Assembly: GCF_005217455.1 (NCBI RefSeq)
Contig: NZ_SZPQ01000035.1
Location: forward strand, 1-51,653
DNA length: 51,653 bases
Source: Martelella alba
Lineage (GTDB): Bacteria; Pseudomonadota; Gammaproteobacteria; Enterobacterales; Enterobacteriaceae
Reading direction: 5' to 3'
Each line of letters opens with the position of its first letter. The first letter of the stretch is position 1. Below the pieces are notes generated by a model. It ran no database searches, had not been told where the DNA came from, and saw only the letters and a program-made list of their open reading frames with translations. A program made the position numbers and the translations under genes. Below are positions 34,309 through 43,015 of the stretch, in pieces.

Positions 34309-35253
34309 ATGCTGCGGGATATTCTTGCTCAAGCCGCCCAGTTGCTGACTGTTTTGCTGCTCGCTCCCTTGTTGCAGGGGTTCATTTTGCGCTATGAAGA
34401 GCGAGTGCAATTTTCGCGTGGCCCGTCGCTGCTGCAACCGTACCGCGATCTGCGCAAATTGTTCCGCAAGCAATTGGTCGTACCCGAGACGGCCAGTTGG
34501 GTATTCTGGACGGCGCCCATCGTCGCGTTCACCGCCATGTTGACCGTGCCGCTGCTTATTCCGGTATTGACCAATTATCCGCTGCCGCTCTCCGATATGG
34601 GGGATATCCTGGGCGGCGGCTTCGTATTGACCCTGGGCACGTTCGTCATCAACCTGGCGGCGCTGGACAGCGGTAGCGCTTACGGCGGCATCGGCGCCAG
34701 CCGCACGGCGCTGATTTCCATTCTGACGGAACCCATCCTAATCCTGGTGCTGGTCGGCATCACCCTGATGGCCCATACCATGCTGCCCTTCGTCGTCAAC
34801 CATCTGCTGGTGGCCAAACCCGACGTCTACTGGGGACCGACCCACCTCTTTCTGGTCGCCGCCTTCTTCGTCCTGTTGCTGGCTGAAACCGATCGGCTGC
34901 CTATCCATTCCAGCACCAAGATCGAAGTCTACATGATCGAGGAAGCACGCGTACTGGAGTATTCCGGTCCTCTGTTGGCGTTGCTGAAATGGGCATCAAT
35001 GATGAAGCAATTCATCTTGTATACCATCTTCTGCCATGTCCTGTTGTTGCCTTGGGGACTGTCGATTCTCGGCACGCTGCCGGGAGTGCTTGGGGCCATA
35101 TTGGGCATTATCGTCAAATTCGCTATCGTCGCGTGCGCGGTCATCGCAGTGGAGACCGCGCAATCACGCCTTCGCTTCTATCGCTATCAGGAACCGCTGG
35201 CCGTGGGGTTTTTGCTGGCGATTCTCGCCATTGTCGCTAATCAAATTCGGTGA
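34309..35253 (+). CDS. HyfC/HycD-like membrane subunit (NuoH family)
   Basis: This is the membrane-anchoring, ion-path subunit of a hydrogenase-4-like complex, 314 residues with about eight helices (HyfC is about 320). Conserved NuoH/HycD features are visible: SLLQPYRDLRKLFRKQ near the first loop, LAALDSGSAYGGIGASRTAL, the acidic loop LLAETDRLPIHSSTKIEVYM and a C-terminal RFYRYQEPLAVGFLLA. The start ATG 34309 has only a weak ribosome site. It is the first gene of a tightly spaced six-gene operon; the next start is seven bases past its stop. Confidence 0.88.
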   Translation: MLRDILAQAAQLLTVLLLAPLLQGFILRYEERVQFSRGPSLLQPYRDLRKLFRKQLVVPETASWVFWTAPIVAFTAMLTVPLLIPVLTNYPLPLSDMGDILGGGFVLTLGTFVINLAALDSGSAYGGIGASRTALISILTEPILILVLVGITLMAHTMLPFVVNHLLVAKPDVYWGPTHLFLVAAFFVLLLAETDRLPIHSSTKIEVYMIEEARVLEYSGPLLALLKWASMMKQFILYTIFCHVLLLPWGLSILGTLPGVLGAILGIIVKFAIVACAVIAVETAQSRLRFYRYQEPLAVGFLLAILAIVANQIR

Positions 35254-35259
35254 ACGCCC

Positions 35260-35940
35260 ATGCTTGCCACCCATCTCCAACCGCTCGCCGCCTCGTTATT
35301 CAGCCTACTCGCCATCGCCTGTCTGCTACTGACTTTCGTCATGCTCGGGTCGCGCTGGCTTAGGGATTATATGCTGGCCTTCGCCGGTCAATCGTGGTTG
35401 ATCGGCCTGTTATCGGCGTTGGTCGCTTATGACGGCGGTTATACGGAACTCTATGCGGTCGCGCTGCTGACCGTACTCTTTCGCGGCATCGTCTTGCCAT
35501 GGCTGATCCTTCGGATCCTGCGGCGTTTGAATACCGCCCGGGAGCAACATGTCATCCTCAATGCCGCCTCCGGCCTGTTGTGGGGATGCGGCGCGGTGAT
35601 TTTCGCGCTGGTCGTTGCCGTGCGCATCGTTTCGGCGTTGGGACTGAATTCCAATATCGTCGTGTTGGCGCTGATGGTTATGCTTTCGATGAAACTTATC
35701 GGTTTTTTGATGCTGACCCTCAGGCATGAAGCCATAAGCCATATTCTGGGTATTCTGGTGTTGGAAAACGGCGTGTTTCTCGGTACCCAGATTCTGGTGC
35801 CCGGGATGCCGCTTATCATTGAGTTGGTCTTGCTGTTCGACTTGCTGATAGCGGTCGCCTGCTTTGGCGTACTTGTGCGCTATCTGCTGACCCATATCGG
35901 CAGTACCAGCAGCCATGAACTAAGGCGGTTAATAGGATGA
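35260..35940 (+). CDS. HyfE-like membrane subunit (NuoK-related)
   Basis: This small membrane protein of 226 residues has about seven helices. It matches HyfE of hydrogenase 4, whose N-terminal part is NuoK-like. LESxxF-type features are seen in GILVLENGVFLGTQI, and the acidic residue in IIELVLLFDLLIAV is typical. It lies between the C-like and F-like subunits as in hyf. Its stop overlaps the next start (ATGA). Confidence 0.85.
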   Translation: MLATHLQPLAASLFSLLAIACLLLTFVMLGSRWLRDYMLAFAGQSWLIGLLSALVAYDGGYTELYAVALLTVLFRGIVLPWLILRILRRLNTAREQHVILNAASGLLWGCGAVIFALVVAVRIVSALGLNSNIVVLALMVMLSMKLIGFLMLTLRHEAISHILGILVLENGVFLGTQILVPGMPLIIELVLLFDLLIAVACFGVLVRYLLTHIGSTSSHELRRLIG

Positions 35941-37400
35941 CTATCGCAACGCGCCTGTTGATTTTGTTTTCGGCTCCCGTCATAGCCGCGGCGATCTCCC
36001 TGGTGATACGCCGCGCCCGCGTCGCCGAATACCTCAATCTGGCGGCCAGTATCGTGGTGTGTTGGATGGCGTTGCCCCTGCCTTTCATGCCAGGGCTGCC
36101 GACGGTTTTGCTAAAGGGATATCTGCTGGTCGATCCATTGGGCGGTTGGGTGGTCGCCTGCGTAGCCCTGGTGTATTTTTTGTCCTCGGTTTATGCGATA
36201 GGGTATATGCGCACCGATGAACGGCACCTGTCCCGGTTGCCGGTATTCTACGCGCTGCTGGCCGGTTTCGCCTTGAGCATGCTGATAGCGCCGATGGTGA
36301 ACAATATCGGCGTGTTCTGGATAGCCATTGAGTTGACCACCCTGGTCAGCACTTTCCTGGTGGGGTTCGAACGCAGCGCCGAGAGCATGGAGGCGGCCTG
36401 GAAATACATCATCGTGGTGTCCGCGGGAATCAGTCTGGCCTTGCTCGGCACCACCCTGCTGTACTGGGCGGGGACCTTTGTTTACGGCGCCACCTATCAA
36501 CTGACCTGGAGCTCGCTGACGGCGGCGGCATCCAGGATGCCGCCGGTATTGTTGAAACTGGGATTTTTGCTGACGCTGATGGGCTATGGCACTAAGGTGG
36601 GGTTGGCGCCCATGCACACCTGGTTGCCCGATGCGCATAGCGAGGGACCGGCGCCCGTCTCGGCGATGTTGTCCGGCGCCCTGCTCAATACCGCCATGCT
36701 TGGCGTGGTCAGGTTTCTCGCCGCCATGGATGCGGCGGGGCAAGGCGCGTTGCCTCATAAGGTGCTGGTGGCGCTCGGTGTCTTGTCACTCCTGGTCGGG
36801 GCGCTGTTTATGGTGCGCCAGCGCCAGATCAAAAGGCTGATGGCCTATTCCAGCGTGGAGCATATGGGGGTGCTGGCGCTGGGGTTCGGTTTCGGCGGCC
36901 CCCTTGGCGTCAGCGGCGCCCTGTATCACATGATCAACCATTCGCTGGCCAAGCCGTTACTGTTCTTCGGCGCCGGGAATGTTATCCACTATTTCCGCAG
37001 CAAACAAATCGGGGATTTGCGCGGGGTATGGCAGGCATTACCGATCTCGGGCGCTATTTGGCTGTGTGGCGCGGTGGCCATTACCGGCGCGCCGCCGTTC
37101 GGGCTTTTTCTCAGCGAGTACACCATCTTGCGCGCCGGATGGGGCGGGTCGCAGCGCTGGGCCGCCATTGTCATGCTGCTATTGCTGATTGTGATATTTA
37201 TCGCCTTTCTTAATCATTTTCGTTCTATGTATCTCGTTGAACGGGCCGCGCCGCCGCAAGGTGAAATCCGCGATGGGTTATATCGCGTGTTGCCAATGGT
37301 GTTACCGCTGGCGGCCCTACTGGTCCTGGGGTTATGGTGGCCTCCGGCCTGGAGCGCCCTGTTCGCCGGCATCACTCGCACATTGGGAGGCGGCCTGTGA
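35937..37400 (+). CDS. HyfF-like antiporter-type membrane subunit
   Basis: This Mrp/NuoLMN-type proton-channel subunit has 487 residues and about fourteen helices. Key ion-path lysines and the family signature are present: AAWKYIIVVSAG and YGTKVGLAPMHTWLPDAHSE followed by GPAPVSAMLSGALLNTAML. RQIKRLMAYSSVEHMGVLALG follows as in all members. It overlaps the HyfE-like gene by four bases and the large-subunit gene by four. The retained channel residues argue that the complex still couples electron flow to ion movement (inference). Confidence 0.9.
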   Translation: MTIATRLLILFSAPVIAAAISLVIRRARVAEYLNLAASIVVCWMALPLPFMPGLPTVLLKGYLLVDPLGGWVVACVALVYFLSSVYAIGYMRTDERHLSRLPVFYALLAGFALSMLIAPMVNNIGVFWIAIELTTLVSTFLVGFERSAESMEAAWKYIIVVSAGISLALLGTTLLYWAGTFVYGATYQLTWSSLTAAASRMPPVLLKLGFLLTLMGYGTKVGLAPMHTWLPDAHSEGPAPVSAMLSGALLNTAMLGVVRFLAAMDAAGQGALPHKVLVALGVLSLLVGALFMVRQRQIKRLMAYSSVEHMGVLALGFGFGGPLGVSGALYHMINHSLAKPLLFFGAGNVIHYFRSKQIGDLRGVWQALPISGAIWLCGAVAITGAPPFGLFLSEYTILRAGWGGSQRWAAIVMLLLLIVIFIAFLNHFRSMYLVERAAPPQGEIRDGLYRVLPMVLPLAALLVLGLWWPPAWSALFAGITRTLGGGL

Positions 37401-38869
37401 ACGCCAGAATGGAATACCTACCGGTAACGGCCGATAGCCTGGCCCCATGTCTGGAAGCGCTGCTTGAGAGCGGCGGACGTATGCAGATGGCCTATGTCTG
37501 GTTTCCCGAGCCAGACCGGCCGGAGGTTCGTTATCTGGCGGCGGGCGACACCGGCGCGCCGTTGCAAATGTGGATTTGTCCCGCCGCCGACGGCTGCTTG
37601 CCCAGCCTCGCCATAAGCTCGCCATTGCTCGGTTGGTATGAACGTGAAATGCAGGATTTATACGGACTGACCTTTACCGGGCACCCGCAACCGTTCCCCC
37701 TGGTGGCGGCGGGGGCCGAGGCGCCCGCCAGACTCTCGCCGCGGGTCATGCAGCCGGCCCTGCGCGCCCCCCTCGTATTGCCAAGTATCGACGACCCTTT
37801 GGTGCAACTGCTCAACTTCGGCCCCGTGCGCGCCGACGTCATGGAGTCCGGCCAGTTTCAGTTCTTCTATCTGGGCGAAAGCATCGCCCATTACCAGCCG
37901 CGGCTTTTCTTCAAACACCGCGGCATGGAAAGCCGGTTCGCGGCCATGAATCCTCTTGCCGCCACCGTGCTGGCCGAGCGGGTCTCGGGCGTCGGCGGGG
38001 TGGCTCATGCCCTGGCCTATTGCGAGGCGGTGGAAGATGCCGCCGGCTGCGCGGTCCCGGTGCGGGCGCGACGGCTACGGACGTTGCTGGCTGAACTGGA
38101 GCGTATTTACAATCACTTGCATTTTTTCGGCTTACTGGCGGATACCACCACGCTCAAGGTGGGGCAGGCCGAGGGACGGTTGCTGGAAGAGGACGTCAAA
38201 CAATTGGCCGGCCGGCTGACCGGCCATCGTCTGATGCACAATTTACTGACGCCCGGCGGGTTGCGCCGGGATCTCGCGTTGCCCGACGAATTCGCCGCGA
38301 CGACATTCCGTTTGTACGATCGGGTCAAGTCGTATCTCGGCCAATTGTCCCGCACCACCAGCTACCAGGATAGGCTGCTCGGCACCGGCCCGCTAAGTCG
38401 CGAAGTGGCCTTCGATCAGGGGGCGACCGGGCCGGTTGAACGGGCTTCCGGCCTGGATCGCGATTTGCGTCGCGATCATCCCTACGCGGCCTATGGCGAA
38501 CTTGAGGTTAAGGTGGCGGGGGCGACGGCGGGCGATGCCCATGCGCGAGCCGTGGTACGCGCGCTGGAACTGCGCGAAAGTTTCCACGTTATCAGACGGT
38601 TGCTGGCGGATCTGCCGCCGGGCGACATCCACGCCGATTGCGTCATCAAACCTGATTCCTGTGGCCTGGGATGGGCGGAGTCGCCGCGCGGATCGCTTTA
38701 CTATGCCATACACCTGGATGCGCAAGGGCGGTTGGCGAGGGTCAAGATCAAATCGCCTTCTTTTTCTAACTGGCGGGTATTCCCGTTCACGGTATCCCAA
38801 AGCAACATGATGGATTACGCCATCAACGAAGCCAGTTTCGGTCTCACCATCGCCGGTTGCGATCGCTAA
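37397..38869 (+). CDS. hydrogenase large-subunit homologue lacking Ni ligands (HyfG/HycE-like)
   Basis: This is the catalytic-type subunit of a group 4 hydrogenase-like complex, 490 residues. It has an N-terminal NuoC-like part (about 1-150; ISSPLLGWYEREMQDLYGLTF) and a NuoD/hydrogenase large-subunit part (HYQPRLFFKHRGMESRF onward). Where HycE/HyfG have the Ni motif RVCGICG, this protein has RVSGVGGVAHALAY. Where they end in DPCxSCTDR, it has GLTIAGCDR. Both Ni-binding Cys pairs are therefore lost, while the fold and surrounding residues (LERIYNHLHFFG, FHVIRRLLADLPPGD) are kept. GTG 37397 overlaps the previous stop and has GGGAGG upstream; ATG 37409 is an alternative. It belongs with energy-converting-hydrogenase-related (Ehr) complexes and should not make H2. 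Confidence 0.9.
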   Translation: MNARMEYLPVTADSLAPCLEALLESGGRMQMAYVWFPEPDRPEVRYLAAGDTGAPLQMWICPAADGCLPSLAISSPLLGWYEREMQDLYGLTFTGHPQPFPLVAAGAEAPARLSPRVMQPALRAPLVLPSIDDPLVQLLNFGPVRADVMESGQFQFFYLGESIAHYQPRLFFKHRGMESRFAAMNPLAATVLAERVSGVGGVAHALAYCEAVEDAAGCAVPVRARRLRTLLAELERIYNHLHFFGLLADTTTLKVGQAEGRLLEEDVKQLAGRLTGHRLMHNLLTPGGLRRDLALPDEFAATTFRLYDRVKSYLGQLSRTTSYQDRLLGTGPLSREVAFDQGATGPVERASGLDRDLRRDHPYAAYGELEVKVAGATAGDAHARAVVRALELRESFHVIRRLLADLPPGDIHADCVIKPDSCGLGWAESPRGSLYYAIHLDAQGRLARVKIKSPSFSNWRVFPFTVSQSNMMDYAINEASFGLTIAGCDR

Positions 38870-38881
38870 CAGGAGGGTGCT

Positions 38882-39688
38882 ATGCCTTTATGGACTTTGC
38901 GCGGACTGCGGCGGGGCCAAGTGACGACGGATTGGCCAAAACGGCCCGACGACCCCCACGGCCAGCAGGGAACGCTGGGCATGCCGCGCGTCACCGGGCG
39001 GCCGTGCGGCGATGAGTGCCGGCGCTGCGAAGAGGTGTGTCCCACGGGGGCCATCACCACCGATATGTCCGGCCATCTGGCTCAACTGGACTACGGCCGG
39101 TGCATCGCCTGCCAATTATGCGTGGAACATTGCCCCGGGGATGCCATACAGACGGATGCCGGCTGGGCTTTCGGCGTGAGGGAACGCCGGGATTTGCTTT
39201 GGACGGCGAATGACGATTCCCCTGACGCCCGGCGCCTCAAGCGCCGGATTGACGTTAGTTTCGGCGGCAGCCTGCATATCCGACATGTGGACGCCGGCTC
39301 TTGCAATGGCTGCGAAACGGAACTGCAAGCCTTAAACAATCCCTTCTATAACTTCCATCGTCTGGGGATTTTTTTTACCGCCTCGCCGCGTGCGGCCGAT
39401 TTACTGCTGGTGACGGGGACGGTGACCGCCGCCATGCGCGAACCGCTGCTCGCCACCTGGCAGGGCATGCCTGAGCCTCGTTATGTGCTGGCCTGCGGCA
39501 CCTGCGCGGTCAGCGGCGGCGTATGCGGCGGCGGTTATGCCAGCGGCCAGGGATTGGACGGCATATTGCCGGTGGATATCTGGCTGCCGGGGTGTCCGCC
39601 CAATCCGGCGGCAATCATTGACGCATTGCTGTTGCTGCTGGAGCGCCGATCGCAACATGTCAGGGGAGGAAGACTGAATGGCGCCTGA
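38882..39688 (+). CDS. fused ferredoxin and hydrogenase small-subunit protein (HyfH-HyfI-like)
   Basis: This is a single 268-residue protein that joins two subunits separate in E. coli hydrogenase 4. Residues about 40-95 hold two [4Fe-4S] motifs: CGDECRRCEEVCPTGA and CIACQLCVEHCPGDAI. Residues about 130-265 are the NuoB/small-subunit domain with CNGCETE, the LACGTCAV stretch and LPGCPPNP, the four-Cys proximal cluster set. All ligands are intact, in contrast to the large subunit. AGGAGGG precedes ATG 38882. It overlaps the next gene by eleven bases. An electron path of three clusters therefore reaches a large subunit with no Ni-Fe centre. Confidence 0.9.
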   Translation: MPLWTLRGLRRGQVTTDWPKRPDDPHGQQGTLGMPRVTGRPCGDECRRCEEVCPTGAITTDMSGHLAQLDYGRCIACQLCVEHCPGDAIQTDAGWAFGVRERRDLLWTANDDSPDARRLKRRIDVSFGGSLHIRHVDAGSCNGCETELQALNNPFYNFHRLGIFFTASPRAADLLLVTGTVTAAMREPLLATWQGMPEPRYVLACGTCAVSGGVCGGGYASGQGLDGILPVDIWLPGCPPNPAAIIDALLLLLERRSQHVRGGRLNGA

Positions 39689-41660
39689 TACCCTGGTGGC
39701 AATCACCCTGGTCCTGTGGCTACTGGCCATCATCCTGGCGTGCGCGGGAGTGGCGCGCCATGTGGCTCGCTATGCCTTATCGGCCGGGTCGGCATTACTG
39801 TCGGCGGCGGCCGTCTGGGCGCTGCCGTCGGGGGTGACATTTTCCGCGACGTGGGTTTCCCCGGCGCTCATCGGAAGCCGAATGATCTTTGAGCCGGACG
39901 CACTATGGCTCTTGTTGTTCGGCGCCATCGCGGCCTTTTTCGCCACCGCCCTGGGTACGCCCGCCCGGCATTGGCGCTGTTGGACCGTTGGCGCGGCGCT
40001 CAGCATGCTTGGCGCATTGGGGTGTTTCGGCTTGCAGAGCGCGGTTGGCTTCCTGATTGCCTGGGAAGTCATGAGTCTGGGCGGCGCGTTGCTGCTCATA
40101 GGCGAACGGTTGGGACCGACGCAACAGGGGCATGGCGTGTTGTTTATGCTGAGCCTGCTGGAGGTGGGCGCGGTAGCGTTGTTGGCGGCGATGCTGATAC
40201 TGAGCGGCGAGGCGCGGGGCGACGGTTTTGCCGCCTTCGCTCATTTGGGCGCGCTGGGTCCGGCGAAAACGCGGTGGGTGGGCTTGTTGCTACTCATTGG
40301 GATCGGCGCGAAACTCGGCTTGCTGCCCTTCTACGAATGGTATCCGGGCGCTTACGGGCAAGGCAGCGGCGCCAGCGGCGCGCTGCTGTCCGGCATCGTG
40401 CTGAACGCGGCGTTTTTCGCATTGGAACGGGCCTATACCGCATGGCTGCCCCCGCAAGGCATTCTGGCGATGGTTACCGTGGCGCTGGGGGTGCTCAGCG
40501 CCATTCTGCCCGCGCTATATGCTTTTCAGGAGGCGGACTGGCGTCGCTTGCTGGCCTTTTCCTCCGCGGAGAATGCCGCCATCGCGGTAACGTTGCTGGG
40601 GGCCAGTCAATTGTTCAGAAGCGAAGGATTCGATGCCCTCGCCGTACTGGGTTTTACGGTGGCGCTGCTCCACCTTGCCGGACATTCCCTGGCAAAGAGC
40701 GCCATGATGCTCGGGGCCGATGGCGCCTATCGCAGCACCGGCAGCTACGCGATTATCCAGCGGGGACTACTGCGCCACAATCGCCGGCTGTATGGCATCG
40801 GTATCGTGTTCGCCGGCATGAGTCTGGCGGCGATGCCGCCGCAGGCGGGTTTCGTCAGTGAGTGGTTCACCTTCCAGACGCTTTTCCAGGGATTTCATTT
40901 ATCCGGACTGGCGGGACGCCTGACCCTGGCCTTCGCCGGCGCCGGTATGGCGCTGACGGCGGCCATTGCGCTGGCCGCTTTTATTAAGGTTATCGGCCTG
41001 GGGCTCCTTGGCCGGCGGGACGCCGCCGACCCACCGCAGCGGGCGGGCATATCGACGGGGACGGCCGTTTTTTGCGGGCTACTGGGGCTGGCGGTGCTGG
41101 GACTGGCGGTGGGTATGCCATGGTGGCTGTCGGCGCTGCGTGTCGTCGTCGCGCAGCGTTTCCCCGGCCAAAGCAGCGAGGCATTGCATCATGGGCTGTT
41201 GCTCGTACCACTGACCGATACCTTCGCCTTTATATCACCGACCAAACTGGTTATGGCGTGGCCGTTGCTGGCGCTGATTCCCTTAGCGCTGCTGGCGCGC
41301 TCGCGTTTGCGGCATGCTTTGCGCCGTGTTCCGGTTTGGTATGGCGGGGAACCGCCTATGGCGCATGCCGCCGCCACGGCGCTGACCTTTTCCAACGCCA
41401 TGCGGACGTTTTATCGGTTTATTTACCGTACTAAAAGTGAGATTGTTCATGAACATAACGGCAGCCGGTATTTCATTCGGCAAATACGCCACCGGGCGCA
41501 AGTTCTGCCATTGTTCAACAGTGCCGTTTTTACCGCCCTGACGCTGACGGTTCAGTGGCTGGCGCGCAAGCTGGCGCCGATACAATCCGGCCATATGAAT
41601 GTTTATCTCGGCATGGTGGGTGGATTACTGGTATTGATCCTGGCGGTGGCCGTATGGTGA
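39678..41660 (+). CDS. HyfB-like antiporter-type membrane subunit
   Basis: This is the second Mrp/NuoL-type subunit of the complex, 660 residues with many helices (HyfB is about 670). Marker blocks are SAVGFLIAWEVMSLGGALLL, GIGAKLGLLPFYEWYPGAYG followed by SGASGALLSGIVLNAAFF, LLAFSSAENAAIAVTLLGAS and HLAGHSLAKSAMMLGADG. The C-terminal part has the long HyfB/HycC tail with LPVWYGGEPP-like VPVWYGGEPPMAHA and a final helix. GGAGGAAG precedes ATG 39678. It is last in this operon, whereas HyfB is near the front of hyf. No hyfA, D, J, R or hyp maturation genes are present. Confidence 0.9.
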   Translation: MAPDTLVAITLVLWLLAIILACAGVARHVARYALSAGSALLSAAAVWALPSGVTFSATWVSPALIGSRMIFEPDALWLLLFGAIAAFFATALGTPARHWRCWTVGAALSMLGALGCFGLQSAVGFLIAWEVMSLGGALLLIGERLGPTQQGHGVLFMLSLLEVGAVALLAAMLILSGEARGDGFAAFAHLGALGPAKTRWVGLLLLIGIGAKLGLLPFYEWYPGAYGQGSGASGALLSGIVLNAAFFALERAYTAWLPPQGILAMVTVALGVLSAILPALYAFQEADWRRLLAFSSAENAAIAVTLLGASQLFRSEGFDALAVLGFTVALLHLAGHSLAKSAMMLGADGAYRSTGSYAIIQRGLLRHNRRLYGIGIVFAGMSLAAMPPQAGFVSEWFTFQTLFQGFHLSGLAGRLTLAFAGAGMALTAAIALAAFIKVIGLGLLGRRDAADPPQRAGISTGTAVFCGLLGLAVLGLAVGMPWWLSALRVVVAQRFPGQSSEALHHGLLLVPLTDTFAFISPTKLVMAWPLLALIPLALLARSRLRHALRRVPVWYGGEPPMAHAAATALTFSNAMRTFYRFIYRTKSEIVHEHNGSRYFIRQIRHRAQVLPLFNSAVFTALTLTVQWLARKLAPIQSGHMNVYLGMVGGLLVLILAVAVW

Positions 41661-41971
41661 GCAAACCACGTCGCGGAGAACTTATACCCGGGGGTGGCGT
41701 TGCCCGGGATTGCCCTTGTGCGGTAAGCCTCTTCCACCGCCGGGTTTCGGCTTGATATCGACTCTTACTGGGAATTGCCTAACTTCATTTTCTAGGCTAA
41801 CGTATAACTCATAAGGTGATGGCGTTCCACCTTTCCCAACCGCCGGCGTGGTTCCACACCGGCTGATGACGCCTGATATCCGATTCTTTTTTCAAGAGGA
41901 AAAGGTATGTCAGGCTTTTTGGTTTTACTCCTGTATCCTATACATTGCTCTTCTGCCGCACAGGAGGGTAA
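41661..41971. other. intergenic region after the hydrogenase-like operon
   Basis: There is no gene here. GCCGGCGTGG-TT-CCACACCGGC (41842-41863) is a hairpin with one mismatch, followed some 25 bases later by CTTTTTT. It may end the operon. AGGAGGGTAA just before 41972 is a strong ribosome site for the next gene. Confidence 0.4.
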
Positions 41972-42499
41972 ATGATTGACGTTTACGGTCATCACCGTCC
42001 CGGTCGCGACACTCTCCACGACGCATCAAGCGCTGCGAGCCACCGCCGTCATTCCGCTGAGAATGGGATGTCCGTCCGGTCTTCGGCATGCCATGCGTTA
42101 GCCGCCAACGTTCCTGACCCGGGTCAGGAAAAATTGCACGTGAGCCGGATGGATGCGCAGACGCGCTATTCCGCGCCAGCCCCAGCAGGGTTAATCAACG
42201 AAAAAACCGAGCGTTACAATATTAACGGTCATGAAATTCTGTTAATGCATTTGGCTCTTGATAGCCTCTCGCGGTTGGACGGACTCATGCCGGCACTGGC
42301 GGCGGAAATGGAGACGCACTTTCAACGGCATGATTCCGACGCCGTTATCCTGATGATCACCGACACATCTCGCAACAAGGCCACACTCTGGTTTTCCAAA
42401 AATAATCTTCCAGGCGTTCAGCGGTCTCTTTCCCTACCGGGCGTGCTTTGTAGAAAAGATGAAACGCTTCCCTGGCTAGTCGAACGATTAACGATATAA
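41972..42499 (+). CDS. reduced family II inorganic pyrophosphatase-like protein (DHHA2 domain)
   Basis: This is a 175-residue protein with a strong ribosome site. The C-terminal ~100 residues match the DHHA2 domain of manganese-dependent pyrophosphatases: YNINGHEILLMHLALDSLSR, SDAVILMITDTSRNKATLWF and LSLPGVLCRKDETLPWL (family form LPGVxSRKkqvvP). The N-terminus VYGHHRPGRDTLHDASSAA resembles the family's opening VxGHxxPDTDSixSAia. The roughly 180 residues of DHH domain that should lie between are missing, replaced by an unconserved ~55-residue stretch. Most metal ligands are therefore absent, and hydrolysis of pyrophosphate is unlikely. It could be an internal-deletion pseudogene or a repurposed DHHA2 protein. 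Confidence 0.6.
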   Translation: MIDVYGHHRPGRDTLHDASSAASHRRHSAENGMSVRSSACHALAANVPDPGQEKLHVSRMDAQTRYSAPAPAGLINEKTERYNINGHEILLMHLALDSLSRLDGLMPALAAEMETHFQRHDSDAVILMITDTSRNKATLWFSKNNLPGVQRSLSLPGVLCRKDETLPWLVERLTI

Positions 42500-42514
42500 G
42501 TGAGGGAAGAATGT

Positions 42515-42934
42515 ATGGGCATTTACAACCACGTCTTGATATTGATTCACGATGAAAACGATGGATTGACATTATTAAACCATGTCACCAGCTTGCCTGA
42601 AACACGGGGTGCCAAGGTTTCATTATGCCACCTTCGCGATGAATTCCATCCCCTGGAATATATTTCCGACACACCTGCTGACGATTCGCAATCCCCTGAA
42701 GCCATTGCGGCCAGGGAGATGTTAAACCGCGTGGCGAATCAAGCGCCCAATCGGGCTGATATCGCCTTTATGGCGATAATACGTCGATTTAAAGACCTGG
42801 AGAAATTTGTGGAACGCAATAACATAGACCTTGTGGTCGCGGGCCATAAAAATCGGTTTTTAGGCACATTAACTTCCCGGTCGGCGGAGTTTGCCAATCA
42901 TCTCACGGTGGATGTACTCATTCACCATCTCTGA
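42515..42934 (+). CDS. UspA-family universal stress protein
   Basis: This is a small cytoplasmic protein of 139 residues with the UspA fold. It opens IYNHVLILIHDENDG and has a C-terminal IDLVVAGHKNRFLGTLTSRS then VDVLIHHL. That segment is where ATP-binding members carry G-x2-G-x9-G(S/T); here the pattern is weak, so nucleotide binding is doubtful. GAGGGAAGA precedes ATG 42515. It starts 15 bases after the pyrophosphatase-like gene, so both probably share a transcript. Confidence 0.75.
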   Translation: MGIYNHVLILIHDENDGLTLLNHVTSLPETRGAKVSLCHLRDEFHPLEYISDTPADDSQSPEAIAAREMLNRVANQAPNRADIAFMAIIRRFKDLEKFVERNNIDLVVAGHKNRFLGTLTSRSAEFANHLTVDVLIHHL

Positions 42935-43015
42935 CGCAAAGAAAGTACGTTGCCTGTTTTTCATTGAAAAACACTGGCATAACCCTGACCCAATCTAACG
43001 ACCGGAGCAAGCGCC

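Noticed and set aside
37397-38869. Annotation as a functional [NiFe] hydrogenase large subunit
   Set aside because: Both Ni-ligand cysteine pairs are replaced, so a hydrogenase call would be misleading.
39905-40861. 318-codon open frame overlapping the HyfB-like gene in another frame
   Set aside because: Arginine- and glycine-rich translation with no family features, inside a well supported membrane protein gene.
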